A DNA stretch of 64,000 bases, from positions 156,258 to 220,257 of the forward strand of contig JADFUC010000609.1 in the NCBI GenBank assembly GCA_019722365.1, in the 5' to 3' direction. The stretch comes from Lithospermum erythrorhizon. Its lineage: Eukaryota; Streptophyta; Magnoliopsida; Boraginales; Boraginaceae. The notes beneath the pieces are model-generated. The model made no database searches and was not told where the DNA came from. It worked only from the letters and a program-made list of their open reading frames with translations. Of the stretch, positions 23,685 to 36,059 are shown one piece after another. A program made the position numbers and the translations under genes. How positions within the stretch are numbered: position 1 is the stretch's first letter; every line of letters begins with the position of its first letter.

Positions 23685-24750
23685 AGTAGATAATGAGACC
23701 GAAGTTTTGTTCGAGACTATTTCTAGTATATAATGTTTCGTAGCTCTTATTATATAGGAACCCTAGCGTAACGGGAAAGTGGCAGAACAGAAGCATTAAT
23801 GCTTAGAAAGAATTGTTTAAGCTCTTAAATCGGACTATTGTACATATTGTGTTGATGAATAACATTTGAGAGATTATCGCCTTTTACATTGGCATGAGTC
23901 ACACCCTCGAGTTGATTAGGCACGTGCAACCCGCTTCCTCGCTAAGAATTTCGCGACATAATTTTCACTAATGACCGGGTTACATGTGAGAGAGTGTTGT
24001 TGTAACACGTCCCTATCGATATAAATGTGATTCTGCATCAAATATATGGGCGATTGACTTACTCTCTCTCATCTCTAATCGATCAGAAAGTTTAATCTCA
24101 TTAGATTCGATAGATAATTTTAACGCTTAAAATTATACCTCCCCGTGATCCCTTTATGGCCTATTTGTAAAATAATAATCCCTTTTTGGGCCGCCTCATT
24201 TTACCAAATTAGATAATAAAAAAGTTTAAAAATTACAAGCCATGGTATTTAATTCAAATATTTCTTAAACTTCATAAGAAAAAGAAATCGTCCTTAGAAA
24301 AAGGGATAGACGAAGTATTTATGCAGTATTTTGTCATGGTTGATAGTCAATTAGTGCTAAAGTCGGATTTGTGCGTGAGATAATGAGACTGAGTTGCTAT
24401 GACTTCGAGACTATTTCTTGTATAATGTTTCAGACCTCTTATTATGTAGGAACCCCTCAGCAGAATGAAATGGTAGAGCGTAAGCATATTCATATTCTGA
24501 ATGTTAAGGGGTCTACCTATTTCTTTTTTCAGTGAATGTATTTTGACTATTGCTTATCTAGTAATTCGTACCCTACCTAGCATTCTTGATTTTAAGCCCT
24601 TGTATGTGTTACTTTATGCCAAACCCCTTTCTTTCTCTCAACTTTGTGTTTTTGGTTGCCTATGTTGTGCTCATGATCAGAAATCTAAGCTTGATAAGTT
24701 CAGTAATTGAAGATGTATTTTTGTAGATTACCCTCATACTAGATAAGAAA
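23685..24750 (+). mobile_element. copia integrase fragments (two partial copies)
   Basis: Two related segments start with DNETE-like text (about 23689 and 24380) and continue through a degenerate DYFL..GTPQQN region: TAGGAACCCCTCAGCAGAAT at 24449 corresponds to VGTPQQN, the conserved block before the integrase glutamate. The second copy runs on through MVERKH, ILDFKPLYVLLYAKPLSF and SQLCVFGCLCCAHDQKSKLD (24.5-24.71 kb), a typical copia integrase C-terminus. No LTR, gag or RT was found nearby; 23860-24130 between the copies is unassigned. Confidence 0.7.
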
Positions 24751-25129
24751 CACAGGTAATGTAATGAGCTATTTTAATTCAGTTCAATATACAATTCAAT
24801 TTCATTATTTCAGTTACTCATTTTGATGAATTACTGCTCTATTCAACTTCTCATAGATTTGTTATGGGAGCTTATCTTGATAGTTATGGCTTGCCAATGG
24901 TACATGACTGAGAAGAAATTGTAGGAAAATCTCCATGTTTTCAGATATATTGAATTGATAAAGTGTACATAATTACCACTGAAGACATCATCCCACTATT
25001 GAGATATTTAGGCTTACTCCAATAATGTTGTAAACTAATCTAAACAGAAAATGCTGACTCTGCATACAACTACTTTGACTTACTCTTCATCCTTGAATAG
25101 GCGATCTACGGTTTGCTCCTGACCAGGGT

Positions 25130-25775
25130 CGTCTCAGAGTACAACAGAATATGCATCTGTATTTTCACATGCATATGCATTATGTCCTTCCTGTAATATT
25201 TCCAACTTTGAAGAAACCTGTCATTTTAGATGAAGATGTTGTCGGCAGAGACTTGTCGTTCTTGTGGAGCCTGAACTTGGAGGGGAAAGTGATGGGGCTG
25301 TGCAGGAATGCAATGTGAAATTGAGTCAACTTATAAAGTGTTTGGGTGATGAGACCCTCGATGAAGATTCTTGTGTCTGGATGTCTTAAATATGTGTAGT
25401 TTAGTATGTTATGTTTGCATTTTATCATATTTTCACTATCTATATTTTATCATATTTTCACTATGTATATCTATATCACAGCAAATATTTAACACACTTA
25501 GCTTTAATATTCTTTTTCTTCTTCTAAATATGGTCAACAGCTGCATGCTATAAGGAGGGATCGTCTGAAACTGCCTTTCAAGGCCATGTTTTTGCTCTTG
25601 ACAATAATTTGGTGGTGTCTGGATTGGGTTATGATTATGGCCTGGATTTGGAGACCATTTGGAAGCAGCAGTCTTGCATTTCAATGGGAAAATGGAACTT
25701 TGGCTCGACTTGGGAATTTGTGACTACTCCACATTTTGGAGTAGATACCTGGAGTCCTGGACCAAGATAATCAGT
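25130..25775 (+). pseudogene. GAUT7-like galacturonosyltransferase (GT8) pseudogene
   Basis: Two coding islands resemble the end of plant GAUT7-type glycosyltransferase-family-8 proteins. The first, about 25137-25390, reads KKPVILDEDVV then SLNLEGKVMG, shifts frame, then reads AVQECNVKLSQLIKCLGDET and LDEDSCVWMS; DED is the metal-binding DxD of GT8. The second, about 25560-25765, reads FQGHVFALDNNLVVSGLGYD then YGLDLET, shifts, and continues EAAVLHFNGKMELWLDLG, the conserved C-terminal HxxGxxKPW box with KPW changed to ELW. The intervening text fits an intron with acceptor CAG at about 25541. Known relatives build pectic homogalacturonan in the Golgi, GAUT7 as the membrane anchor of GAUT1. 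Frameshifts, a stop and missing 5' exons make this a pseudogene. Confidence 0.75.
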
Positions 25776-28711
25776 AATCTCCCTTTTTGATCTGGTGATG
25801 ATATGACACATTTCCCCCCAAATTTTGTTCAATAAATAGGCGAGTGTCCATGCTTAGGGCGAAGGCCTACGAGTTGACCAATTTCTTGCAGTTTGGATTC
25901 AGTCCGTGAAAGATCCTAATGAGCAAATGGTGTCCTGTAGTTTTTGGACACTGGTGACTATTCTGCGTCCAAGAGGATTGACAAACGGTCATAGGAATAT
26001 GAAAGTGCTGCATTTCTTCCAGGTTCTGGTCCACCATGAGATGAGATGGTTTGGTAAATGCTAATCATGTAATAGCATTTCTGGCACTTTGCTCGATTTG
26101 GATATACTATACTCTTCAATTGCTCTACTTTGTCACTAGGGGGTAATTATAGTTTGATTTAGATAAATCTGCATTTGTTTGATTTGTTTGCCTATAGACT
26201 GTTGATTATCTTCTAATTGTGGAGATTTTCGACATCATGAATGTTACACATGTTGTCTGTTGTTCGAAAATCAAGTATCGTATAAATTGCAATATATGAA
26301 AGCAGTGGTGGAACTAGGAGGGTAGTCGCATCTCTTAACCCTTGAAAGTTTACATGTGCTCGGTTCAAATTTCATATATTTTTCGATTGCCCCATCTAAG
26401 TATTGCTTCCTCTTTCGATTGTTATACATATGTACTTCGCCCTTAACTATACCGCATGTGGGTGAAGTAATGTAATGGTAGCTTAGCTTGTGTTCTTTCA
26501 CATTTAATCAGTGACCAAAGATTGTGTTGCAATGTTAACAAAGTTGGCATTAGAAGTTGTGATTTGTGAATGTAAAATTGGTAATTTGTGTAGATAATTG
26601 ACGAGACTTAGATCAGTTTAAATAATTGGTCATTCTAGACATGAGTAAAATGTCTATTAAGAAAATGTTGAAGCCTTTACAGGTGCAGGATGGGTGCAAG
26701 TCCTTCTAGTATAAAATGTCGTCCGGACGATAATATTAAACATTAGTAAAATGTATTCCTTGAACTCAAAGTTGCTTTTTTACCCCCAAATATTTGATAA
26801 TTATATTTTGCACCTAGAAAAGTCTAAAGACAGTTGATTATCCCATTTAAGATGAAAGGTTAGCATTGATTGGGTTGTTTTGCTATATTAACTGCTATAG
26901 AGTTAATAATTGATAGTGAAGGGTCAAGAGTGATTGATCACCACCTATTTATTCAAAACAACCTTCATTCATGCAACAACTAACAACAAATACGAAAATC
27001 CTCCATTTGCAAATTAAATAGTTTTATTTGGTAATTGCTCTTCCTTTTCTTTGGTTCGCTGAACACTGTTTAGAGTGCTTCTAAGATAATATCGATTCCA
27101 ACCATTGTATCTTGGAAATCATTTGCTCTCTAATAGTACTAAGCACTTTCGGGTAGAAGGCAAATCTGGTTTAAGAAAATTGTAATTCACACAAGTTTTA
27201 GTTAATATTTCGTGTTATTAATTTTGCTAGTCAAAGTTTTCCGTTTTTCTTCCCTATTCAATGTTAGTATCCTACAAATTGATGAATAAAGTCACCAACA
27301 TGTTTCCAATTAGAAAACTGTTATTCCATTTCAAATATCAAATCTTGAAAAGCATAAATAAATATCTTTCTACAATGTGAAATGCATTGGGTTGAAGCCT
27401 GTTCTTTTACCTACTCCACATGCATTGTCTGAGCTCATTTTCCATTGTGTTTGTCATTTATGGATGGCAGACTAAATAGGACTTTGACTTTTGTCAGCTT
27501 CTAAATTAAGTCCGGTTATTTATTTTGGAGCCAAATAGATTGTGCATCAAGGGCTAGCTCGACGGTTTGCAAGTATGCACTTCTTTTTTTGGGTTTAACC
27601 TGTGTCCACGATTCATGTTAATGAACAATAATAATTGGTGTCTAATATGGGAGTTGTGATGATATTTTTATGCTCATGTTATGCCGGATCCATCTGAAAA
27701 TAATTATGATGATATAAATGATTATCAATTGGCAGGCCCGGTAAGTGGCTACGCGTCCTGGCTTGCCTGTACAAGCCTCATCCTTCGGCGCTCACAACCA
27801 ATACCGCTTTGGATAGATCTAATGGACTTTATTTGCGACGCTGTTGCTTGCTGACCAATTTTTTGTAGAGCTGACGGAGATCTCATTGCTATGATTCGAC
27901 GATAAAATAGCTTCGCCGATCTTTTTTCGCTTATTCGGACGCATTCATTTGAGTTTCAGGCAAATGGTCTTTTATTATGATTGATTGGATTCTAATTTTT
28001 TTTAGATTCCCCGTTATTAATATATCATGGCTAATTTTTAGGGATTTTATATTGAATTATGTAATTTTGATATATTAAATTTTATGAATACCAACAATAG
28101 CGCATCCCTTTGTTTCTTATTAGTATAAGACTATTACAAGTAATTATTATTCCAAGAATAATTCAAGCTGTTTTCTATTCATAAATCCATTATCTATCGC
28201 TAGTTTAACTAAAAAATACGAATTCTGATACAATTAAAGCCGTGAAGAAAAAAAGAATCAAGAGCTAGAAAATTTCAAAAGAGCTCGAATGAACGTTTCT
28301 GAATACCTATGTAACGAACCCATTTTTAAATTAATATAATTATTTATTTTACATACAAGAAAAAATTATTTAATAAAGTACCTCATTTAGTACTCCAAAG
28401 ACACGACCCCCCCGTTTTTATGAAATAACCTGACACCTAGACTTTTTATTTCTATTCAACATGATGATAATATAATCAACAATTGCCATTTCTTATTTTT
28501 ATTCAACAATGTATGTATATAATTGACATGTTTCATGGAAGTCAGAAATTTAACAATCAAAGGGAAAATAAAAATAAATATCAAAATTGACATATTTTGA
28601 AGTATTTATAGCGTGACCATGATTTTTGTGGTGATGACGGACTCTTTCCTTTTAATTAATCAAATTTTCTTCCTCAACCTTCTAATTACATTGTATATTT
28701 TCTTAAGGGTG
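25776..28711. other. Intergenic spacer
   Basis: About 2.9 kb with no supported gene. Downstream of the GAUT remnant, 25850-26100 may be its decayed 3' region. A short GC-richer stretch at 27736-27970 has a splice-acceptor-like TTGGCAG before it and 34 open codons, but no recognised product. 27980-28700 is AT-rich. Confidence 0.4.
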
Positions 28712-29160
28712 TGATGTAACGGCCTCTCTTTTGATTGGGAAGGCCCACCTAAAAATCAAGTAATGGGTCTGTGGTCCGAGATCGCCAAAGGCCCCTTTTT
28801 GGCATATATCTCAGCCGACAAGTTGTCATCCATTCAATCTGGCCGGTGATTTAGCCTCTTATAAATACCCCAACATTCACTTCATTAGCCGTAATGCCAT
28901 TTTGTCCCCCTCATATTTTTTACCAACTTTAAAACATCTCTCGTTCTAATCTGATTGCTCTGAAATGGTTTGGCTGGCCACCGAATCCACGTATAACGGC
29001 GGACCATTTACACTCCTCACGCGAATTTACGTGGCGAGGCGCATCATATCAAAGATTACCTACCCGAACCATCTTAACACGCAACACTAAAATATCCGGC
29101 TGTCCGTATAGTGAAACATTGCATTTTAGGTGAAGCGTATTCCCTAGCGAACCAAATGGG
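28712..29160 (+). repeat. 5' LTR of gypsy A (approximate)
   Basis: It matches 40398-40845 in order. Shared words are TTTGATTGGGAAGGCCCACC, GTAATGCCATTTTGTC, ACCAACTTTAAAACATC, ATATCAAAGATTACCTAC and CGCAACACTAAAATATCCGG. The start is placed at the TG where similarity begins. The end is uncertain within some tens of bases because the copies drift apart there. Confidence 0.75.
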
Positions 29161-29388
29161 CTCAAAAACAATCTCATCATTTACGCCACCGCTGGGACTC
29201 CAACATCTCATCAAACAAATATAAACTGGCCGGCAAAGACGAACCTAATGCTAGCTGCTCCACCGGCCAATAACACCAACACGCACCCTTTCCCCAAAAG
29301 TTGAAGCTATCTTAAACGAGGAAAGTGGCGCCGCGAATTTTAACGCTGGAAGACGAGTACCACCGGTCCCACCACGAGACTCAGTACT

Positions 29389-31080
29389 CATATGAGAGAG
29401 AGGATCGGGACCAATCTTTGCCAAGTCCACAAGATGAGGTTCATAGTACCTCGACCTCTCGGTAGACGAAAAATCAAGTCCTCAACTCCTTCTGTGTGCC
29501 CGCAACTCAGACCCCGCCGTAATAGCCTTTACCGCATCAACCTAATGGATCCGAAAAGGATGATGGCCTCAATCATCCCTACGAAGTTCAACATCATCAC
29601 CACAACGACGAAGAGCACGCATTCGATAGATTGATAAGATCCCATTGCCGGGCCGGGTTCAAACTACTACAATTTAATCTCTCTTCACGGAACGGCGACC
29701 CATTTAAACATCCGAAGGGTTTATTGTCATATGACAATCACCTCTAATAACCCCCCCGACGCCTATGCGAAGATTCCCAAACGTACCTAATTAGTAAGGC
29801 TCTTTGATTGGTACACGGAGCTACATCAAGTCGCTTGACCTATATCAAGCGACGGCGATTACATCTGCCGCCAAGTTTGGAACGGGCGACGGTCCATGCA
29901 AGATGAACGGAGCTTGATGGGCATCAAGCAAAATCTCAATGAGCCATTGAGTGGTTACTATAAACGGTACACCCATCTTCCCCGCTTGGTATCCCAAATG
30001 GTAGATCTATTGCTAAAACACAGATATGGCATTTTTTAAATAGCCTAGCATACGGCAAACTCAAAAAGGCGTTGCTGCTAAAAATGCCACTCTCGAAAGA
30101 TGCATTAACCAGAGAGGTTAAACAACACATCGAGTTAGAAGACCTAAAGAAAAGGTCTGGCGAAGGTGTTGATCTCAGGGAGACGGTACTTAGGAAGGAC
30201 CGACCAAGGTCGCCAAGGAAAACTCCGCATGGAAAGCACTACAAATGGGACAAGCAAACATCGAAAGCGGCCCCACTCTCCACCACCTCTAAGAGGCCCT
30301 CGGGTCCGCCTCCAATCAAAAACCAAAGAAGTGGGATTATAACCGATACACTCCTCTAAGGGTATCGGTGACCGAGGTATTCTCGCAAGTCCAAGATAAG
30401 AACTTCACCAAAACCCGCCGCCTCGCCAAGCAGCAACGGGAAGAGTAGATAAGAGGTTATATTGCGACACCATAGGGAACCCGCCATCACACAAGTGATT
30501 GCGCACTTGAAGGCGAGATCGAGAGTTCGATCGTCGGGCTATTTGAAGAATTTCAGGCCGTGATGTTAAGATAACAAGGGTTATAGTCCACCCCGAGAAC
30601 GAGAAAGGAAAAGGCCAGCCGGGAGACAAACATGTGTCTCCTCGCACGGCAATAGGGTAATTGATACCATCTCGAGGAAAAGTAGAGGCGGAGACTCCCG
30701 CACCACTCTAAAAAAATCATGAGGGCAAGATATAGCCCGGAGAAGAATTACCTGACCAATCTCGCTCTTCCGACAATGAAGTTGAAATGGATAGAGCTTC
30801 CACACATGACAATCCAACAAGTATAGCCCCACCGATATCCCTGCTTCATAGTAGAGAGGATGTTAGTTGATAATGGGGAGCTCCGTAGATATTTTGTATC
30901 TCAAGACATTTGACAAACTTTTTAGCTTCCTCGGGCACCACATACATCCCATCGCTAATTCTATTGACAGTTTATGTGCCACATCGCTTCATCCAGTAGG
31001 CATTGTTGCACTTGATTTCACGGTCGGTACAGGTGACCGGACTAAGACCATTAAGACCTAGTTTACAGTGGTCCATATAG
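29389..31080 (+). pseudogene. gag: gypsy A gag and protease remnant
   Basis: Gag-like text in shifting frames. LFDWYTELHQ lies at about 29810, MGIKQNLNEPLSGYYKRYTH at about 29918-29980 (core of the retrotransposon gag domain), and a basic proline-rich segment at 30072-30356 takes the place of the nucleocapsid. The protease follows near 30855-30910 with DNG.SSVDILYLKTFD; its catalytic aspartate is present, and then come PVGIVALDFTVGTGDRTK and YNGLIGRPT-like words. The frames are disrupted repeatedly. Confidence 0.7.
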
Positions 31081-31359
31081 ACGACGTCTCGTATAACGGC
31101 TTAATTGGAAGGCCTACATCAAGGCGCGCTACAGCCATAGTCTTCCCCGCATCTCAAGATGAAATTTCAACGGCCGGGGGCATGGGGGAAATGTGTTAAC
31201 ATCAAAAAGAGTGGTGTTGATACGCTTATCAAGCCTCGCCCACCAAATAAAAACCAATAGCGGAGATCGTAGCAAACGCGATCGGGAAGCGTCGCCAGAT
31301 CCGAACGCGAAGCGAAGAAGAAGATAACTCATCAAAGGAAAGAAAATGTGAAACCACCG

Positions 31360-33110
31360 ATACCGTATTTAAGAAGCGGAAGAAATCCCTTTAAGCTTAA
31401 GAATGTCAGCGAACATCTGCTGGGACGGTTTAAGCGATGCCCACAAGGCACCGATGTCGCCGCCGGGAGTTCAAGATGCTCGCATTGGCCCCGAGGATAT
31501 GCTGTGTGTGTATCCCGAGGTAGCAATTCATCGCCTACATGTAGACTCGATGTTTGTACCTATCAAACAGAGGAAGCGAACTCTTCAAGTGATGAAGAAT
31601 ATGGCCATATCGCAATGAGGTTGAAACTCCGTTGGAAAGCCAAGGTCATTCATGAGCCGCAATTTCCGAATGGATCGGCGAATGCAGTATCAGCGGGGTT
31701 AAGTCTAATAATAAACGGAGAATGCGCATTCAACTCTTTAATAGCCTCAATAAAGCTTTTCCAAAATATTTCTACCCGCTACCATGCCTCAGAAGCGTCA
31801 GCGGATGGAAGCGATGGCATTTAAATCTTTGACTTCATGGACGCATCGTTAAGTTACCATCGCAAGCGCATGCCGCCTCGAGGTTGAAGAAAATGTGCCT
31901 TCTTCACCGAAAAGGGCCTCGCTTTACCGGGAAAGGATGCCGCTTGAAAAAACACAGGGGCAACCTATCAAAGAATGGTAAACGCAATCTTTGCTAATCA
32001 GATAGGGAGAAACATGGAGATCTATGTTGATGATATGCTGGTGAAAAGTAAGGAAAAGGGGCATCATCTGGCGAACCTCAAAGAAACTTTTGAACAACTC
32101 CGTTTAGTAGACCGCGAACCACCTTCAAAATGCTTCAATAGGGTCACTTCGGGAAAATTCTTGGGTTACATGATCAGTGAAAGAGGGATCGAACCAAACA
32201 CCGACAAGTATCAAGGCATTGCCGGATATGGAAATCGCCAGCCGGGCACAAGGACATCCGTGGTTAACAGGGCGCTTTTAGCGCTGCTGAAGTCGCTTTT
32301 ATCTCCAAATCGGGGAGCTGAATTTCATTTTTCAAAAATTTGATTAGAATCCTAAGGAAGATTTTCCACATGGGATTTAGGAGTGTGCCTTTGTTATCTA
32401 ACGAAATAAGAATATTTGGCCTAGCTCAAATTGTTTTCGCGTCCACCCAATGGAAGAATCACAACTTTATTTGGTGGTTCAGACAGCCGCGATCGCGGTA
32501 TCGGGTCCGCAGGTCAAAGGCATTCAAAATCCTATTTACTACGTGAGCCACGTATTGCATGGGGCAGAGGAAAACTACCCTACCATCGACAAATTTGCTT
32601 TTGCGATAATAATCTCCGCAAGAAAGCTCAAAATATACTTCGAAGCTCATCCCATTAAAATGTCACCTTAATTTACCGAAGAGAGCTTAGCAAGTCCATC
32701 CCTTTCGGGACGACTCACTACATGGGCTATTGAATTGAGTGAGTTCGATATATCATACGAGTCGCGAGTAAGCATCAAAGCTCAGGCTCTGGCGGACTTC
32801 ATTATCTAGTGTACAACGAGACCACCTCAACGAGTTACAGACTGAGGAAAGCCCAAGCAACTGTGCCCGAGAGACCCTATACGTGATCGAGCTAAAAACA
32901 AAGAAAGCGGTCGCTGTGGCTCCTGATCTATGGGCCTAAAGGTGTAGAAATGGAGTATGCTCTCCGGTTCAACTTCGACACGACAAAACAAAGGAAGTCA
33001 ATACGAAGCCCTAGCCAAGTGTGGATTGAGTCAGGCGCTCTGGGCGTCTAAATGTCGGGTCCCAGGGAGATTCAAAGTCGATAATGGATCAAGTGAGAGG
33101 CTTAATGTGG
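31360..33110 (+). pseudogene. pol: gypsy A reverse transcriptase, RNase H and second RNase H remnant
   Basis: Upstream of the RT core, CHRLHVD-like text (HRLHVDSMFVPIKQRKRT, 31527-31585) is the typical gypsy entry. The catalytic box IYVDDMLVKSKEKGHHLANL is intact at 32020-32080, followed by FLGYMISERGIEPN. RNase H words are YYVSHVLHGAEENYPTIDKF (32539-32598) and RLTTWAIELSEFDISY (32710-32760). A second RNase H-like domain begins with GVEMEYALRFNFDT (32942-32983), as in Tat elements. The block FDFMDASSGYHQ appears only in decayed form. No uninterrupted frame exceeds about 120 codons. Confidence 0.85.
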
Positions 33111-33159
33111 TATAAAATGAATTGCTAAATATCACGCCAAAGCCACGGCCTTAGCTGGT

Positions 33160-34500
33160 ACCTTTGCCCACATCATCTTTGAGCATATACCTCGCACGGA
33201 AAATGAAGAAGCAGATCGGCTGTCTAAACTCGCCACTACTTATTTTGACGAACTACCTAAAGAGGTGTATGTAGAGATTCGAGAACAGAGGGCTTACGAG
33301 GGGACAACCGCGAAGATGGTCTTAGAAGAATCCCCAGATTGGAGAACTGAGATAGCTAAATTCTGCCTCGGCGGTCATTACCTACGTACTCGCAACAAGA
33401 AAAAATTGTTCAATAAGTCTCGCATTTTGCATGTAATGGCGAGATATATCGAAGTCCTTTTGAAGGTCCCTTCAGGCGTGTCTCCGGAAGACATGCAGAG
33501 GGTGTTATATGAAGTACATAGCGGGCTGCGTGGCGCCTACATCGGAGAAAAAGATCGCCGCGACAACGTAACGCCGGACTGGTTTCTTTTGGCCCATTAT
33601 AATGTGGATGGAAAGGACTTCAAGTATAAATGCAAGCATGCCGGTTAGCAACATTCCTCAATCTCCCCACAACGATGATTTCTATAGTCAACCCTATTCC
33701 TCATGGGAATCGACCAAGGGAAAACTACCAAAGTAAAAAAGTGGTCGGCGGAGTACGAGTTGCCGTAATTATTTTAGCAAGTGGGTGTAAGCAACTCCTC
33801 GGCAAGAATAAAAAAAAATCGACATCGTATGCTTATGGAAATGTGTCCTAACCCGCTTCGGAATTCCACGAATCTTGGTCTCTGATAACGGAGCACGTCA
33901 TTAGTTCTCAATTTCAAAGTTTCATGGTATACGGTATAATGTAAATATTAAGCCTCGTGTATTACCCCCAAGCTAATGGCCAAGTGGAGGTAATGAACCG
34001 AACCGTCTTCAAAGGAATTAAAAGAATCTCATTCAGCGGAGCTCGTAAGGCTCCGGATGTAGGAATTGTCTACTGTCTTATGGTCCCTTCGGACCACACC
34101 TTCAAGATACTACTAAGCACGCCTTTCGCCTTAGTATATCGGGGTCGGTCGTTTCTACTACCGAAGCTGGATTACCCACCTGGAGACAAATAGGATTCGA
34201 TGAAACGTAAAACTCTCATGCCCAAAATGAGCAGCCGAACTTCATTGATTAATTAAGAGATAAAGCACTATTCACCATGCAGAAATACAAGCATCTGATG
34301 CCTCGCTCGTACAATCGAAGGAAAGTGGTCGCGCCGCATGGGGCGACTCGCATCAAACTACGCGAGTCATCCCAATGATGTGCACAAACTCAGTCCTAAA
34401 TGGGAAGAGTCGATCATGTACTCCCCATGCTTTTAGGCCCAGCACATACGAAGAAGAACGGATGGCAAACCGGTCCCACGGACATGACATGCATCCAAAC
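33160..34500 (+). pseudogene. pol: gypsy A integrase remnant
   Basis: The frame at 33265-33648 carries the zinc-binding N-terminus in eroded form (VLYEVHSGLRGAYIGEKD). Then come VLTRFGIPRILVSDNGA (33845-33890, second catalytic Asp), YYPQANGQVEVMNRTVFKGI (33958-34017, catalytic Glu in the GQVE context) and PFALVYR (34120). The GPY/F-type C-terminus is seen as KLSPKWEES near 34390. The first catalytic Asp region is lost. Confidence 0.8.
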
Positions 34501-34559
34501 TGTGCAAATTCTATTGCTAAAAAGCTGTGCACGATACGTATTTCTTCGCCATAGTAATC

Positions 34560-34935
34560 TTATTTAACAAATGCTCGGAGTTATAAAACATTTGGGAATC
34601 AACATTTTGTATGCTCAAACAGAATGAAACGCCCTCAGCGAGGGAAGTTGTAAATAAAGTTGTCATTTCATAAAACATTATCTCATGGTTGCTGCTGAAT
34701 CAAAGAAATAAGGTCATGAAGTTGATCACTGCTTATCTAAGTCAAGATATAGCTAAGGCTATAAATCTTGACAAACCTATCAAAGGAAAAATTCACTCCC
34801 GCGAGATTTCAGTGAAATCAAAGTGGGAGAATAGAGCGACGAACCTATTATTTACAACAGCTCCCTTATCTTGCTAAGGCAACTATTACAAGGGGGCAGG
34901 ATGTATATAAGGCATAAAAACTAAAATTTAATTGT
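34560..34935. other. Non-coding spacer of gypsy A between pol and the tandem repeats
   Basis: No domain is recognised. The 62-codon frame at 34689-34877 has no known match and may be part of the untranslated spacer usual in this lineage. Confidence 0.35.
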
Positions 34936-35252
34936 AAAACGGTTCAAACGATTGGTACGAAACCAATTGCCTAAAGAAACGTTAAGAACAATTGAAAGAA
35001 CTCAAAGGCATATAAACAAAAATTCTCTTGAAAACGATTCAAACAGTTGGTACGAAAATCGATTGTCTAAAGAAACGTTAAGAACAATTGAAGGAATTTA
35101 TGCCGAAAACGATTCAAACAATTGGTTAGCACGAAAACCAATTGCTTAAAGAAATGTTAAGTTTATCAAAAGAATTCAAATTGGAAAGCGATTCAAAAAA
35201 ATTGGTACATATAAAACTGATTGCATAAGAAACGTTATAAACAATTGAAACG
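34936..35252 (+). repeat. Four-unit tandem repeat in gypsy A
   Basis: Units begin at about 34936, 35029, 35105 and 35185 and are 68-93 bp long. Each opens AAAxCGxTTCAAAxxxTTGG, continues GTACGAAA(A)CCAATTG and AAAGAAACGTTAAGAACAAT, and diverges at its end. In units 1 and 3 CCAATTG can pair with the upstream CAATTGG/ATTGG, giving a small hairpin. Confidence 0.85.
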
Positions 35253-35339
35253 ATAAAGACTAGAAATATACAAACAATGCTAACAAACAAAACATTGGTT
35301 AAGATATTTATAAGCACAAAAGGGATTGATATATTCAAA

Positions 35340-36036
35340 TTAGATGAAGTTTATCAACTTTACAAAAGTGAAGTTCATCAAAATACAAAACTGAAACAAA
35401 AAAGAGGATGCTAAAAGGAAGCAGAGCATCGTTACTGGGAGGCATGTTCTTCTATCCCCTTCTTCTTCGCCGATAGGCATCCGTGTCCAGTCAACGAACC
35501 AGGAGCTCTCATAACTTTGGAATTCGCCAAGTCGGGATGCTCGATACTTCTTTGTAATTTTTAACAAAGCCGGCGGCCCCGGCGGCGCATTCGGCTCCCA
35601 GAGCATCGTTGAACTCCGGGAGATGCTCTCAATCACCTACATCAAGGAGCAGGCGTTGAACTCGGAGACGCCTTGAATTGCTCCACTACAACAGAGTTAG
35701 CAGGTTCAAATTTCTCTTGAAGCTCTGCAGATATCTTGTAGTTTTCCACAACGGCCCATATTTCCTTTGGGTGCTTAGCTGCGGCGTTATTCAAGGCCTC
35801 ATTCTCCTTATGAGCTCCTCAACTTCCTTCCGAGCGAGAGTTGTCTCTTCCAAGGTAGCATCCCGGACTGCGCTGATCTGGGTTATCTGATTGTCAAAGC
35901 CGCATGTAAAAATTGAGGCGCTTGCGTATATATCATGTAGGATACCTAAAGAAAAACATAAAACACGAGGCATCCCAAACATATTTTGAAACCCCTTTAC
36001 AAAGCATTTTACAATTAGAGCAAGGGATAAGAACAA
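35340..36036 (-). pseudogene. Antisense ORF remnant of gypsy A
   Basis: Two minus-strand frames, 35791-36036 and 35340-35636, join through a frameshift. They read IYASASIFTCGFDNQITQIS then ARKEVEELIRRM, then in the linking frame NAAAKHPKEIWAVVENYKIS, and then a Glu/Asp-rich block with PEFNDALG in another frame. Composition (helical, charged) is like the antisense ORF reported for Retand/Tat elements. Its function is unknown and I do not recognise a domain. Confidence 0.45.
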
Positions 36037-36059
36037 GGAAAGCGTTTTAAAATTGAACT

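Noticed and set aside
31348..31824. 158-codon frame as a stand-alone gene
   Set aside because: Its text blends with gypsy RT entry motifs in a neighbouring frame (HRLHVDSMFVP); it is part of broken pol, not a separate gene.
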